Positions 53,111 to 63,720 of a DNA stretch of 64,000 nt are shown in pieces. The notes beneath the pieces are model-generated. The model ran no database searches. It worked only from the letters and a program-made list of their open reading frames with translations, and had not been told where the DNA came from. A program made the translations under genes and the position numbers. Source of the stretch: Biomphalaria glabrata (lineage: Eukaryota > Mollusca > Gastropoda > Planorbidae); the NCBI RefSeq assembly GCF_947242115.1, contig NC_074716.1, forward strand, positions 5,248,001 through 5,312,000. The letters run 5' to 3'. Within the stretch, counting starts at the first letter, position 1. Every line of letters begins with the position of its first letter.

Positions 53111-53675
53111 ATACTGTCCAGTTTGTTTGGCATGGTTGTTTCTTTGTACGCACCTCTGCCTGTACTTCCTGATGCCCATTGGTTGAGCCACTCCCTATGT
53201 GTGATTGTTGACTAACATTATATAACTCATTACAAAAATAATTCCTCCTTGCTTCAATTACGCCAGACCACCTCATGATTTCATCAGAAACTCTTCAGCC
53301 TACATAATATTAGCTCTGCTGCCTGTTGGATGTTCTAGCATAAGAACGTTAATCACAGCAATACATTCTCTGCTTAATTTGGATTTAGGATTTAAGCAAG
53401 GCATTCTTTGCCCAATTTAGATTTAGGATTTAAGCTTTACATTTCTTTGCCCAATTTAGATTTAGTACTTCAGCAATACAATCTTTGCCCAATTTAGATT
53501 TAGGATTTAAGCAATACATTTTTTGTACAGTTACACTTAGCATTTAAACAATATATTCATTGCCAAATTACACTTAGAATTCAAGCAATATCAGTCATTT
53601 AAATATCAAAAGCTAGAAACAGGTCCTGATTCGGGGAAGAAGGAGAGTCAAGTCCGCCATGAAGATTATGTAGTA
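53111..53675. repeat. Spacer with degenerate 42 bp tandem
   Basis: At about 53360-53600 there are five or six diverged copies of a unit with TTTGCCCAATTTAGATTTAG and GATTTAAGCAATACAT. Nothing recognised before it. Confidence 0.7.
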
Positions 53676-53740
53676 CAGGGGTGGGTAACATTTTTGTATC
53701 GAGGGCCGCATTTTAAAAAGTTTGGGAATGGCGGGCCGCA

Positions 53741-53783
<43 letters not shown>

Positions 53784-53865
53784 CATGGGCGTAGCCAGGA
53801 TTTTTTTTCAGGGAGGGTTTTGGGGGGGGGGATTCCCCCCTGACCCCCCCCCCCCCCCGCGGAAA

Positions 53866-53939
<74 letters not shown>

Positions 53940-54159
53940 ATAATTAATCTTTATTACATTTTGACCCTTTCGGAAGACGTTTATTGTAGACTCCCCGCTA
54001 GCAAGGGGTCTGGGGGAGCTCGCAGGGGCGAAGCCCCGCCGCCGAGCACTATTTCTGGTATTGAAAGCCAACAAAATGCATATTCTGAGGTATCTACAGT
54101 GCATTATCTTGCTATTAAAAAGTTTATTTCAAAAACCTAATGTGCTATTCTTACTGACT

Positions 54160-54300
54160 TAGACCCTCTCGCGCCGTTCGGCGCATTTTCCGGCAAGCTG
54201 TTTCCGCAACTCTTATTTTGCGTAATTCATTTTGTTTGAGAACATGTCCCGCAAAACCTCATGCGACGATCTGTCACAACCTTACAAAGGATTCGACTCC
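54160..54300 (-). mobile_element. LINE 3' end fragment (RTE-like)
   Basis: CTCGCGCCGTTCGGCGCATT and CGCAAAACCTCATGCGACGA match the fragment at 2536-2790. Confidence 0.6.
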
Positions 54301-54329
54301 CAGTTCGGCATATGATTTCTTTGATTTAG

Positions 54330-54850
54330 ACCCGATCTCTATGACTGACTCCTTGTTGATGTCTAAGAGCTGAGCCGAAGGCTCTTCGAGCTCTAAGTTT
54401 GAAAAAAAACCTGTTTGGACGCCAAACAGTAAAAAAAAAAACCTGTGTGAACACACAGTTCTGTTTGGGAGAGACCCTAGACAATGCCTATGTAAGGCAT
54501 TGCTGGTGACCGATGCGTTCGGCCCCCGACACGTGGACTAGAGACACGGCCGAAGGCCGAGAATGCACCGGGTACTTCTGCCATTTTCCTTCAATGTACC
54601 AAGCTAACTGTGCGGGATCCGCCATTTATGTAACGGTCCCTTTGAGGAACAGCGCATGGATTGGTGACGTGTTTGTGGGGACTTTGTTACAACCTCGCCC
54701 GTGCAATGAGTGGACTCTCGTCTACCCGTGGGCATCCCCACGGGAGTCCTGTGTTGCTACCTATTTAGCCTAGCCAATTCCTCAAATGGCCTTTTCCACG
54801 CGGGTGCCACGATGAGGCAGGGCAACGTGCCCGCGATGACTGACTCCTAA
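54330..54850 (+). repeat. GC-rich element E, uninterrupted copy
   Basis: Reference copy for the family also seen at 12110-13690, 31620 and 40400. It carries short hairpins, for example CACGGCCGAAGGCCG and CTGTGTGAACACACAG. No coding function was recognised. Confidence 0.6.
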
Positions 54851-55039
54851 AATCTGTCTTAGTCATCTTTGTTGAGACACATTTAATGATTTTCAAATTC
54901 GGCAGAAGACTATTCACACTTTATTAATGGAGCCCAAGCCACTGGTAAAAATTTGTAACCTTTCTTGACTACGCTTTTGGAATTGCATGCCTGTATTTCG
55001 CTTTAGATTTTATATCGAAAAGGAAAGTTTTTTCGTCAA

Positions 55040-55800
55040 ATCATCTGTTGAGGGGTTTTAAACTAAGAAATCTCTGGAGTTTTTTTTGTTTTGCTTTTAA
55101 TTCAAAACCCCATTTAGCTACGATCATAGAATTTGGTGACTGTAGTTTGCTTTAAAATAATATTGAAGAGAGAGGTTTTCAACTCTAAACGCTCTGTAGG
55201 GGAATTTTAAACTCAAAACCATCTGGAGGGGTTTTAAACTTTAAAGAAAAAGCCATCTGGAGGAGGGGGATTTAAACTCAAAACCGCTTTGGCTACGCTC
55301 ATAGATTTTATAGTGTGTAATTTGCTTTTTTTTTTTATATTGACGAGGTACTTTTTAGCTTCAAACCCCAACTGGAGGGGAGGGGGGTTTAAACTCAAAA
55401 CCCCTTTGGCTACGCTCATAGAATTTTGAGTGTGTAATTCGCTTTTTTTATATTGATGATGGGGTTTATCGTAAATTTTGGAGGGGGTTTTAAAATCAAA
55501 ATGTTCCTTAACTGTGGTGTTGGAATTAGGGGATTGTTGTTTGCATTTTTTTTGTTTTGTTTTATAGAAGAGGGGGATTTAACTGCAAAAACCTCTGGTA
55601 GGGGGTTTAAAATTCAAAACCTCCTGTAGGCTGTTTTAAACTCAAAGCCTCCTGGTAGAGGGATTTGTATCTCAAAACCCCCTGCTAGGTGTTTTTTAAA
55701 TCTCAAAACCCCCTGGTAGGGGGATTTAAACTCAAAACCCCCTGGTAGAGGGTTTTTAACTCAAAACTGCCTCGGCTGTGCTGTGGTAAGTGATGATTTA
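55040..55800. repeat. Degenerate tandem of GGGGTTTTAAACTCAAAACC type
   Basis: Irregular units of about 30 and 110-150 bp with CCCCTTTGGCTACGCTCATA. Part of the inner element. Confidence 0.7.
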
Positions 55801-56279
55801 GTATTAAAATCTCACCTAAAATAAACAAAATGAAAGCAAAAATGTCACTTAATTCCGTTCCCCCCTGCGGGGGTGGGGGGGATTTCATTTCGGGGGGGGG
55901 GGGGTTTGAACCCCAAGAACCCCCCCTGGCTACGCCCATGATATATATATATATATATATTTATATATATTTATATATATATATATCTTAGAAAAATAAA
56001 CTTGCTGTGTAGAATGTCTTTTAATTCATATCTACACTGTATTACGATTTTTTTAAATTGCTGTTGTCTTTTTATATCACTATATCCCCACAAATATACA
56101 GTTGTACTTAATGTGCAGTATTTTACTTTTTACACTCGTGCATAATGTTCCGGAACTGTGAAACTATCTTACTAGTTGTTACCCCTATGACTGCTGTCAA
56201 ATTACAGTCAATCAACATTGACCAGTGATTATACTTGTTTAGTTTCCACACAAAAAATGCTTGCTCACTGAATGAGACA

Positions 56280-56490
56280 ATTTATGTTCCGGAAGTTAAA
56301 TGTCAGGACGATCGAAGCCTGTCCTTGTGGAGCATCACCAGAAAATGGTGACCATGTCCTTCAATGATTCATACTAAATCAGGGGACCCGAACAAGACTC
56401 TCCAAAGACTATTCGGAGAACTGCCTGATCTTGAAACCACTACGCGATTCGTCTCAGATATAAGATCACTGATCTGAACCCTCCAACATT
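56280..56490 (+). mobile_element. LINE C-terminal fragment
   Basis: The plus strand reads EACPCGASPENGDHVLQ, then LQRLFGELPDLETTTRFVSD, a cysteine/histidine knuckle and C-terminal end as in jockey/I-like elements. Contains a stop. Confidence 0.65.
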
Positions 56491-56809
56491 AAAATGAGAT
56501 TGAAGAAAAAGAACTGAAGTATGTTTACTCAAATAGTGTGAACAGCAGCAAATTTTTTTAAAGTGTGGAAATAAAGCTTCTGGCACCCATAAAACTCCCG
56601 TGGTAGTGCTGACTGGAACTTCTCTTTGCTATGAGTTATGTCCTCTGGAGCTGAATCGGCTTCCCTAATAAGTGTTGTACTTTAAATCATTTCACTAAAG
56701 ATAGTTTCACCTTTCAGCAAAGGAAATTGACAAAAACTTTTTTTTTGCTTGCCTGTAGACATACAACGGCTTTATTTGAAAAGATTTAACATGCATTTAC
56801 ATTTCATAT

Positions 56810-57230
56810 GTAAACAATCAATTGCAATAGAGTAGATCGGAAACATGAAATTTTGTCTTCCACTCTTCATTAAAAATATTGGTAACAAAGTCACAGTCAA
56901 TGTCCGTCAAGTAACATAAGTTTATCCTTGAGATTTTATATTCTTCTCCTTTGCCTTGCCCATGCTAAGATAGCGGATACATTGGATTATTTATTCATAA
57001 ATCAGAACTACCCGTGGTTAACTCCCCTGGTTCTAGTAAGTTTCATTATTAAAATACTATGGAGGAGTAAATATATGAATTATATGCAGCTTTGTGCAAA
57101 CTTTCCTGTTTCAAGTTTATTATTCTCATTTAAAGATCGAGCTTCATCAGTTGTTACACTTGCCATCTTGTTCCAAGCCTACCCAACACTCAGACATTGT
57201 GTCTTGAATTGAGTGTATTGATGTATACCC
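56810..57230 (-). pseudogene. hAT transposase remnant
   Basis: The minus strand encodes NLCYLTDIDCDFVTNIFNEE followed by WKTKFHVSDLLY, parallel to the block at 12990-13110. Upstream nucleotides also match 12680-12830. Heavily broken. The plus-strand open frame over it is a shadow. Confidence 0.65.
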
Positions 57231-57435
57231 AATAAGCATAATCTTCGTTTACTTAAAACTATTTATAATAAGACAGTTTCAATAATTAATATAGATATTA
57301 TTTTTAAATATTCGCATTTTTATAGCTATATACTGTGGGCACACCTGATTTCTGTAGGTGTCGGCGGGCCGCATAAAATACCTGAGCGGGTCGCATGTGG
57401 CCCGCGGGCGTAATTTGCCCACCCCTGATGTAGTA

Positions 57436-57939
57436 GATAGAAAGTTAGAGGAGATAACTCAAACTATCCCTGTCATTAAAAGCTTGTATTAGTTACCTCC
57501 TCTTTAAAAATATATTTTAAAGTAATTTTAAGAATAATATCTATCATCTCGAAATTGTTAAGAAGTAATGGAATTATTTTTTTGTTAAAATACCTGTATT
57601 AAGGTCATACATTCATTGGCAAAACCTGGGTGGAAGCGGACCTTGAAGATGTCTCTAACGATTTTCCTAGATATCAAACAGTTGATGCATACTGTTATGG
57701 AAAACAATTACTAGCTTGTGGGCCATACTAGGCCAACTCTAGTTTGACCGTAATAATTTGTCCAAGTATTTAAAAAAATTGACTAAAAACTAGTACATTG
57801 TTATCTTCTACAGACTACAGAATACGTCTTCGGGAGTTTAAAAGATTAATTTTCAGGAACAATTTGCTGACTGTCTTCCACGTCTAGAGCTAAAGGCCCT
57901 TTAATTAGAATGTTATAAAGACAAGCACCTCAGCCTGTA
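57436..57939. other. Spacer, nothing recognised
   Basis: AT-rich sequence between the hAT and a SINE. Confidence 0.45.
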
Positions 57940-57948
57940 TTACTTTCT

Positions 57949-58218
57949 GGTCGAATGGTTAAGCGCTTGGCTTCCGATCCTGAGGTCCTGGGTTCAAATC
58001 CCAGCGAAGACTGGGATTTTGAATTTTAGTATTTTCATGGAGCCCCTGAGTCCACCCAACTCTAACGGGTACCTGGCTTTGATTGGGGAAAGTAAAGGCT
58101 TTTGGTCGTTGTGCTGGCCACATGATACCCTGCTCGTTAATCGTTGGCCATAGATATAGATAACTTTAATAACATCTGCCCCATAGATCGCAAGGTCTGA
58201 AAGGAAGACTTTACTTTT
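57949..58218 (+). repeat. SINE-1 copy with target duplication
   Basis: Full-length copy flanked by TTACTTTCT (57940-57948, 58219-58227). Confidence 0.9.
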
Positions 58219-58489
58219 TTACTTTCTAACGATGTTTCATTTGTCGTGTTTCTCAACATACTTATGGTAATTAGAAAAAAATTAATTGCTCTATAAGTTG
58301 TATAAAGGAGGTGAATGTCTTTAAAAAAAGTATTTAATTTTATTTTTTCTTGTTTTAAACACTATTCCTTATTTAGGAAGCTGATGACTTTATGTTAGAC
58401 CTAAGGAATGATAGATTAACATTTTTACAGTTTGGACCCTTTCGCAACTTTACAAGATCTTAAATAAAAGGATATTGAAATTTCAATAC

Positions 58490-58556
58490 ATTTTATAGTT
58501 TTTCGTAACGGGACGGACGGACGGTCGAACAGAAGGACAGCACAAATCCTTTTACG
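58490..58556 (-). repeat. R1 5' end fragment
   Basis: CGGGACGGACGGACGGTCG and CTTTTACGGCTAATAG. Confidence 0.5.
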
Positions 58557-58685
58557 GCTAATAGATTTACTTTTTTTTTTTTTGTTATCATCGACAATGA
58601 ATAATTCAGTGAAGTTTTAATTTGATCCAAGAGTGGGATAAATAAAGTGTTCAAGATAGTTACCTGAGATGAACTCCTATTGAAA

Positions 58686-60210
58686 AATCAGAGCAGGAAG
58701 GACTAGTCCTCCCGTAGTGCTCTGGCAAGAAACTTAGCCGTCCGGCGTAGTGCCTCATAGCTACCATACAAGTCGAGTGACTGCACAGGCAAGTCCCCCC
58801 TTAGCTCGCGGAGCTGGGGACACTCGTACAAGACATGCGACACTGTTTCGACGCTCTCTCCACAGTGACGGCATCGGGAGTCAAAGTTAGTGCGGAACCG
58901 GGCAAAGTATGCCCCAATAGGACAGTGTTCCGTCCTGCACTGCGCAACTATTGACTGCTCTGACCTCCTCAGTCGCCACCATGGATCGTCGCGATCTGGG
59001 TGACGCATGCGCTGCCAGACACCACGTGCTCTGTCGGATTCCTCCCAGGACTTTAACCACTTCTCATGAATGAGTGCTCGGATTTGTGCCGTTGCTTGTA
59101 AGTACGTGCTTGGTGCTTCGAGGTGTGTGGCTGCCATTGCGCCCTCCCTTGCGAGGGCGTCTGCCGTTTCATTGCCCTTCACGCCGCAATGTGAAGGCGC
59201 CCACTGCATATAAACGACAGCTCCAATAGCTCGGCGGATGTTATCTGCGGCGCCGATTGCCTCTTCTATTACGGGCGACCCTCCCCCGCCGCCACCCATA
59301 ACTAGGAGACTGGAGCGAGAGTCAGTGACCAACACCACCGTAGTGGCGCTAGTCTCACGTTCGAGCATTCGGGCCCTAATGGCCTCGAACGCCCTAGTTA
59401 TCCCTGTCAGTTCGGCATCCATGGAGCATGCAGCGTAGCCGCATGGACCAGAGAGCCTATCTGGTTCAGTCCGGTCGGGGTAGACAATAAGGGCCCCATA
59501 CCCCGATCTATCGGGGTCCCTCATTACCGACCCATCGGTATAACAGAATATGGCATCTGATGGGTAGGATTTTATAGTTATGGATGCCAAATTTTGGAGA
59601 ATGGCAGGTGTTAATCGCCTCTTGGTGGCTCCCTCTTGCCCTAACAGGGACAGGTTTATTTGTGGGGCCGGCAATCTCCTCCACGGAGGGCACGTACTGA
59701 TTCTTCTAATAGGAATTCTATCAGTGGAGAGTCCAGCTGTATTTGACAAATTGGCCGCTATGTGTAGGAACGATCGCATTTTAATGCGGTTCCTCTCTCT
59801 CCACTGTCGCACTAAAATTGAGGTGGGTAGCCTAGAGTCGCCCCTTTTATAGCGCTCGTAGGCCGTAAGTACTGCCCTCTCCCTCCTAAGATGTAAGGGT
59901 GCCACGTTTGTAAAAATTTCAGCAGCGTTTGTTGGGCTTGTCCTAAAGGTGCCACAAATGAACCGTAGAGCCTGTGCTTGTACCCGGTCGAGTGATTCGA
60001 GGGCAGTTTTACTAGCATATACTTGAACTGTATAGCTGTATTCGATTTGTGATCTGACTGCCCCTAGATACAATGTGCGTAGCATGTCAGCTTTAGCACC
60101 CCACTTTGTGCTGGCCAGCTTTCTTAATAACGCTAACTTCTCCGAGGCTTTTCGTTCAACTTCCTGGACGTGCTGGAGCATTGACAGTTTTCTATCCAGG
60201 GTCATCAGAT
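58686..60210 (-). mobile_element. LINE (I/R1-like, RNase H-bearing), 5'-truncated
   Basis: Holds one open frame of 500 codons on the minus strand with no inactivating change in the retained part. The 5' boundary cuts the reverse transcriptase after its catalytic motifs, as expected for incomplete reverse transcription. A shorter, older relative lies at 45185-45455. Confidence 0.88.
58703..60205 (-). CDS. LINE polyprotein C-terminal part: RT end, RNase H, CCHC knuckle
   Basis: Residues 1-120 are the end of a non-LTR reverse transcriptase (TLDRKLSMLQHVQEVE, then LDRVQAQALRFICGTFRTSP). Residues 218-358 are a ribonuclease H domain with all acidic residues in place: D224 (YTDGS), E265 (DAEL), D295 (VTDSRSS) and D349 (NETADAL), with H339 in APSHCGVKGN. 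A CCHC knuckle is at C445, C448, H457 and C462. A run of six glycines (304-309) follows D295 where the family normally has a short loop. The frame continues two codons (Tyr-Leu) before the assigned Met, so the start is the truncation point and not a true start. Not a host gene; without the RT catalytic core it cannot mobilise itself. Confidence 0.9.
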   Translation of the reverse strand: MTLDRKLSMLQHVQEVERKASEKLALLRKLASTKWGAKADMLRTLYLGAVRSQIEYSYTVQVYASKTALESLDRVQAQALRFICGTFRTSPTNAAEIFTNVAPLHLRRERAVLTAYERYKRGDSRLPTSILVRQWRERNRIKMRSFLHIAANLSNTAGLSTDRIPIRRISTCPPWRRLPAPQINLSLLGQEGATKRRLTPAILQNLASITIKSYPSDAIFCYTDGSVMRDPDRSGYGALIVYPDRTEPDRLSGPCGYAACSMDAELTGITRAFEAIRARMLERETSATTVVLVTDSRSSLLVMGGGGGGSPVIEEAIGAADNIRRAIGAVVYMQWAPSHCGVKGNETADALAREGAMAATHLEAPSTYLQATAQIRALIHEKWLKSWEESDRARGVWQRMRHPDRDDPWWRLRRSEQSIVAQCRTEHCPIGAYFARFRTNFDSRCRHCGESVETVSHVLYECPQLRELRGDLPVQSLDLYGSYEALRRTAKFLARALRED

Positions 60211-60610
60211 AGTTACCAGACAGTGGGAGGGACTAAAATTTTTTTTTAAATTTTACTATGGAAACAAATGACACGTTGTCAAGGAATCACTTTTTAAGAT
60301 GCTTTAAACGATAAAATAACATTTGAAGACATCGTGTCAAGTTGAGTCGTCTCTCGGCGCTACTACTCACTCAAGACTCCTGTACTTCGCTCAAAGCCCT
60401 TCATTTAATGAGTGCTTTCTCTGTTAGGTGAAGATAGCTAGACCAGTCGCTTTGTGTTGAAATCTGTATTCTATTCATAACTTCTTGGAAGATATTTGAC
60501 AAATTGGCTCTTTCACGATTTCTCAGTTTACAGGTCATGTCTAAACTTGTAAAATGTGACAAATTAGAAACGTCTAGAATCCACTGTGTAACCTAGGGCA
60601 GCCACACACA

Positions 60611-60641
<31 letters not shown>

Positions 60642-60914
60642 CGTTTTTCTTGCACATTGCCTCCTTTTGTTTTTTTTTGTACACCAATTCACCACTTTTC
60701 TTGAAATAATGAGAGCATTTTTTTTTACACGAAAAAGAAAAAGGAATTGGAAAATAAGCAAATATAAGAAATCTTTTTAAAAAAAACCCTAAAAACTTAT
60801 CATAGAGTAAGAACTCCGCACTTACAGCTATATCACCAAAGAATGTAGAGGTTCTTTCCCTTTTTTATATCAAAGAAAATATTTTATTACCAAATGACTA
60901 ACAGGCTAATTTTT
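60211..60914. other. Spacer with CA microsatellite
   Basis: (CA)n at about 60602-60642. From about 60800 R2-like sequence begins (CTCCGCACTTACAGCTATAT). No gene seen. Confidence 0.45.
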
Positions 60915-61244
60915 AGCTGCCCCCGAAAGGGGAAAAGACGATATTAGTTTTGTGCGAAATGTCTGTCTGTCTGTCCGTCTGTCCGTCTGTCCGTTAAGAT
61001 CTCGTAAACTAGAAAAGATATTGAAAATCCGTCTTCAGAATATTTTAGACCATTCAAAGTTCTGATGCAACGGCTACTTTTTTTTTCCCTGAAAGCGAAA
61101 ATTCTAATTTTTTAAATCAATTATGCAAACAGTCTTTTAAAGAGAAAAAGCTAATTAGTATGCATTATATTTTACACCAAATTTAAAACAAATAGTAATC
61201 TTATCATTGACATGTACTTAACTATTTGTTAATGCCAAACATCA

Positions 61245-61280
<36 letters not shown>

Positions 61281-61397
61281 GGATTCCTATGATGCTAAAG
61301 CTAAAACTGAATAGCGCAAATTCTGAGGTTTCCTTTAAAAAAAAAAAAAGGATTCGAATATGAGATTGAGCCTTTTCAAAACAATTAACTTATTTAG

Positions 61398-61598
61398 TTC
61401 GAACCGAGGGTCCCGGGTTCGAATCCTGGCGAAGACTGGTATTTTCAACTTCTGAGTCTACCCAGCTCTAATGGGTACCTGACATTAGTTGGGGAAAAGC
61501 AAAGGCGGTTGGTCGTTGTGCTGGCTACATGACACCCTCGTTAACCGTAGGCCACAAAAACAGATGAACTTTACATCATCTGCCCTATAGACCACAAA
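61398..61598 (+). repeat. SINE-1 copy, head truncated
   Basis: From GTTCGAACCGAGGGTCCCGG (box B region) to CTATAGACCACAA. Inside R1. Confidence 0.8.
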
Positions 61599-61782
61599 CT
61601 AGTTAGGCCAGGTTCACATCTAACTTTACATTCACTTTCACGTATCCTTTGGTATGCGGGACGGTTGGGGCACTACACAAGATCTGTTAACCTTCTTTCT
61701 CCATTCTTATCTCTCATTTGTCTTTGATATAATTTCATTCGGATGTTCTTTCTGAAAATATTGAAGCCTACCTAGGTGGACC

Positions 61783-61945
61783 ACTGGTCGTGCGGTTTGC
61801 GCGCTGGACTGTCGTTCGGATTTATCGACGGTAGAAGGTTCAAACCCTGCCTGCTCCCATCCCCCGTCGTCCTGCGGGAGGTTTGGACTAGGCAGTAAAC
61901 TATCTTCAACTCTGAAGGATTATCCGAATTATGTAAAACATTTTA
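61783..61945 (+). repeat. SINE-2 copy
   Basis: CTGGTCGTGCGGTTTGCGCG to AATTATGTAAAACATTTTAC, splitting the R1 sequence GGACCACTTCGGGGG. Confidence 0.85.
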
Positions 61946-62039
61946 CTTCGGGGGCCGATTTTGAGTTTGTTTTTTCCACACAAACCGTCTTTTGTAACCT
62001 TGTTTTTATTCTCTTAGGTTTAATAAACATTTGTTTAAA

Positions 62040-62300
62040 GTTTCAACTTGAGCAGAGAGTGGGTTTGGGAGAAAAAAATGTGTACGATTGTTTAAGGGGA
62101 CAAAACCCGGCACATTTAATCATATATGTAAAAATTGAAGGATAAATCTCCGTATTGGTATCAGATAAAATAATTAATAACCAGTAATTAATTACGCCAA
62201 TGAATAATTGTGCAAAGTTTCAACTTGATACCAGAATTTTGTAGGAGAATTAACATATTTCAACTTTGTATCTGACAGACAGAACGACAGAAAGACTTGA
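62040..62300. repeat. R2 family fragments
   Basis: GTTTCAACTTGAGCAGAGAG, AATAATTAATAACCAGTAAT and TTGATACCAGAATTTTGTAG. Confidence 0.5.
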
Positions 62301-62304
62301 TATA

Positions 62305-62390
62305 CACTGAATGCATGTCCCGTAGGACGTAATCATCTTCTTTTTTTGAAGTAACGTCTGTATTATATAAGATAAGAAGATAAGATACAC
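62305..62390 (+). mobile_element. LINE tail (ATAAG-tail family)
   Basis: GAATGCATGTCCCGTAGGAC, GAAGTAACGTCTGTATTATA and a GATAAGAAGATAAG end. Confidence 0.75.
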
Positions 62391-62689
62391 TTTGTAATAA
62401 AGAGAGATGTCCTATTTTGCGGGTCACTCCTATGTTGTGCTGTTATGAATTATTTTGCGGATTAACACCACTGATGTTTTAATCTGTTTGTAAAAGTACT
62501 AAACACCTCGACCAAACTGAATCAAAGATTTTTCAATATCTTTTAGTAAGAAAAAAATAAAAAATAGAAACTTGGTTTCAGAGAGATGTTTTGACATTTA
62601 TATTTGGAAAACTCAGCTGAAGCATTTTGGGTCGTCTTCTTTCGATTCACCGCGAATGTTACCGTAACATTTAATATTTGTGTGTTAAT

Positions 62690-63478
62690 GAAATGGGCGA
62701 GTCGAAGAAACGTTGAGTGTGAATGTAGAAACTACCAGGAAAAGTGGGACAGATCTTTGCCTTTTTATAGAACACAAAAATAAGCCTATATTTTTCATTG
62801 GTATAGAGTTAATAAACATGCTTGTGGCTGTTTTTAAAGAGCGTTGTGAAATCAAAAAAACATAGACAAATATGGCGTTGTTCTTAGTTTCAGCCTCCAA
62901 GAAAAATGGCTTAGAAACGCCTTAGAGATTAGAGAATTGAAGAGAATATTTACCAAGAGGGGACAAGAAAATGAGTCGGCGCTAAGAGCTTGTTACAGAG
63001 TTGCTCACATTTTAAGTGGTGAAATGCCTTAGAGGAGGGTTACTATCAATGAGCGAGAAATATGTCACAAAAATAAGCCCCCGCTCTTTTTCGCATGACA
63101 ATTAGAAATCTGAATTAAGAACTAAGAGATAGAGCAGAAGAGCTGAAAATGTTAACCATCAGCGACGACATGTCTGATAGCGCTCAACTCTTGCTACTTG
63201 TTCGCAGTACGAAAGCAATGTTTAAATCACAGAAAAGATGTCTGCTCTGAGAAACATGCATTGGGACCACCACTGGCAGAGACCTGTTCAAAGATGTTTA
63301 AGACATCATGGAGGAGAAGGTTTCTTTCCTTTGGGAGAAATAAGTGGGATGAGTGACTACGGATGTTTTATTTTTCTGTTATGCGACCCTAATTTCATAA
63401 CGCCGAACCGAACCCGAACGTATATCTGACCGAACCGAACCCGAACATTACAAGTTGTGTTCGATTCCCATCTCTAGT
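62690..63478 (+). pseudogene. hAT transposase, decayed (GTF2IRD2/ZBED type)
   Basis: The plus strand retains, in broken frames, CRNYQEKWDRSLPFY, KRIFTKRGQENESALRACYR followed by VAHILSGEMP, and ISDDMSDSAQLLLLVRS. These match in order the N-terminal half of GTF2IRD2/ZBED-like hAT transposases. The right end has repeated CGAACCGAACCCGAAC and ends ATTCCCATCTCTAGTA, the inverse of 16835. Several stops and frameshifts; inactive. Confidence 0.7.
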
Positions 63479-63571
63479 ATGAAGATAAAGAAGTCGTGAA
63501 GTAACATACGTGTCTACGCAGCCCACTAGCGGATCCAGAACTTTGGAATGGGGGGGGCGATTTTTTTCCAA

Positions 63572-63625
63572 ACCCTAACCCTAACGCCCAGTAAACCCTA
63601 ACCCTATACATAAACGTGCGTACAG

Positions 63626-63690
<65 letters not shown>
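63572..63690. repeat. Short telomere-like and TA repeats
   Basis: Two short CCCTAACCCTAA stretches (63572-63607) followed by a long (TA)n run (about 63629-63690). Confidence 0.8.
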
Positions 63691-63691
<1 letters not shown>

Positions 63692-63720
63692 AATAAATAA
63701 GCAGTATTTCTCAGTATTTT

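Larger units (their letters stand above)
53784..55940. mobile_element. Inner element with CATGGGCGTAGCCAGG inverted ends
   Basis: CATGGGCGTAGCCAGGATTT at the left and CCTGGCTACGCCCATG at the right are inverted, and TA microsatellites flank both sides. The ends carry long G and C runs. No transposase is seen. It lies inside the hAT 53676-57427. Confidence 0.7.
53676..57427 (-). mobile_element. hAT transposon, composite, about 3.75 kb
   Basis: Inverted termini CAGGGGTGGGTAA and TTTGCCCACCCCTG, with a perfect 8 bp duplication ATGTAGTA (53668-53675, 57428-57435). The right part (56810-57427, reversed) matches the hAT remnant at 12424. Internally deleted and filled with other repeats. Confidence 0.9.
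60915..62013 (+). repeat. R1 family element with two SINE insertions
   Basis: Starts TAGCTGCCCCCGAAAGGGG with GTCTGTCTGTCCGTCTGTCC, and ends with CTTCGGGGGCCGATTTTGAG and the hairpin. A SINE-1 (61398-61598) and a SINE-2 (61783-61945) lie inside. A long T-run at about 61247-61279. Confidence 0.85.

Noticed and set aside
56928-57212. Open frame beginning with a signal-peptide-like MRFYILLLCLAHA
   Set aside because: The opposite strand is a hAT transposase remnant inside an element with perfect target duplications. No splice context or paralogue supports an exon.
57949-58035. Possible tRNA genes (box A and box B present), here and in other SINE copies
   Set aside because: Each is followed by the same body and target duplications. 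Cloverleaf pairing is poor. These are SINE heads.
59238-60018. Several open frames overlapping the LINE ORF
   Set aside because: They are shadows of the 500-codon minus-strand frame and show no family features.
63572-63607. Telomere end
   Set aside because: Only two short CCCTAA stretches, followed by TA repeats and other sequence. Too short for a telomere.
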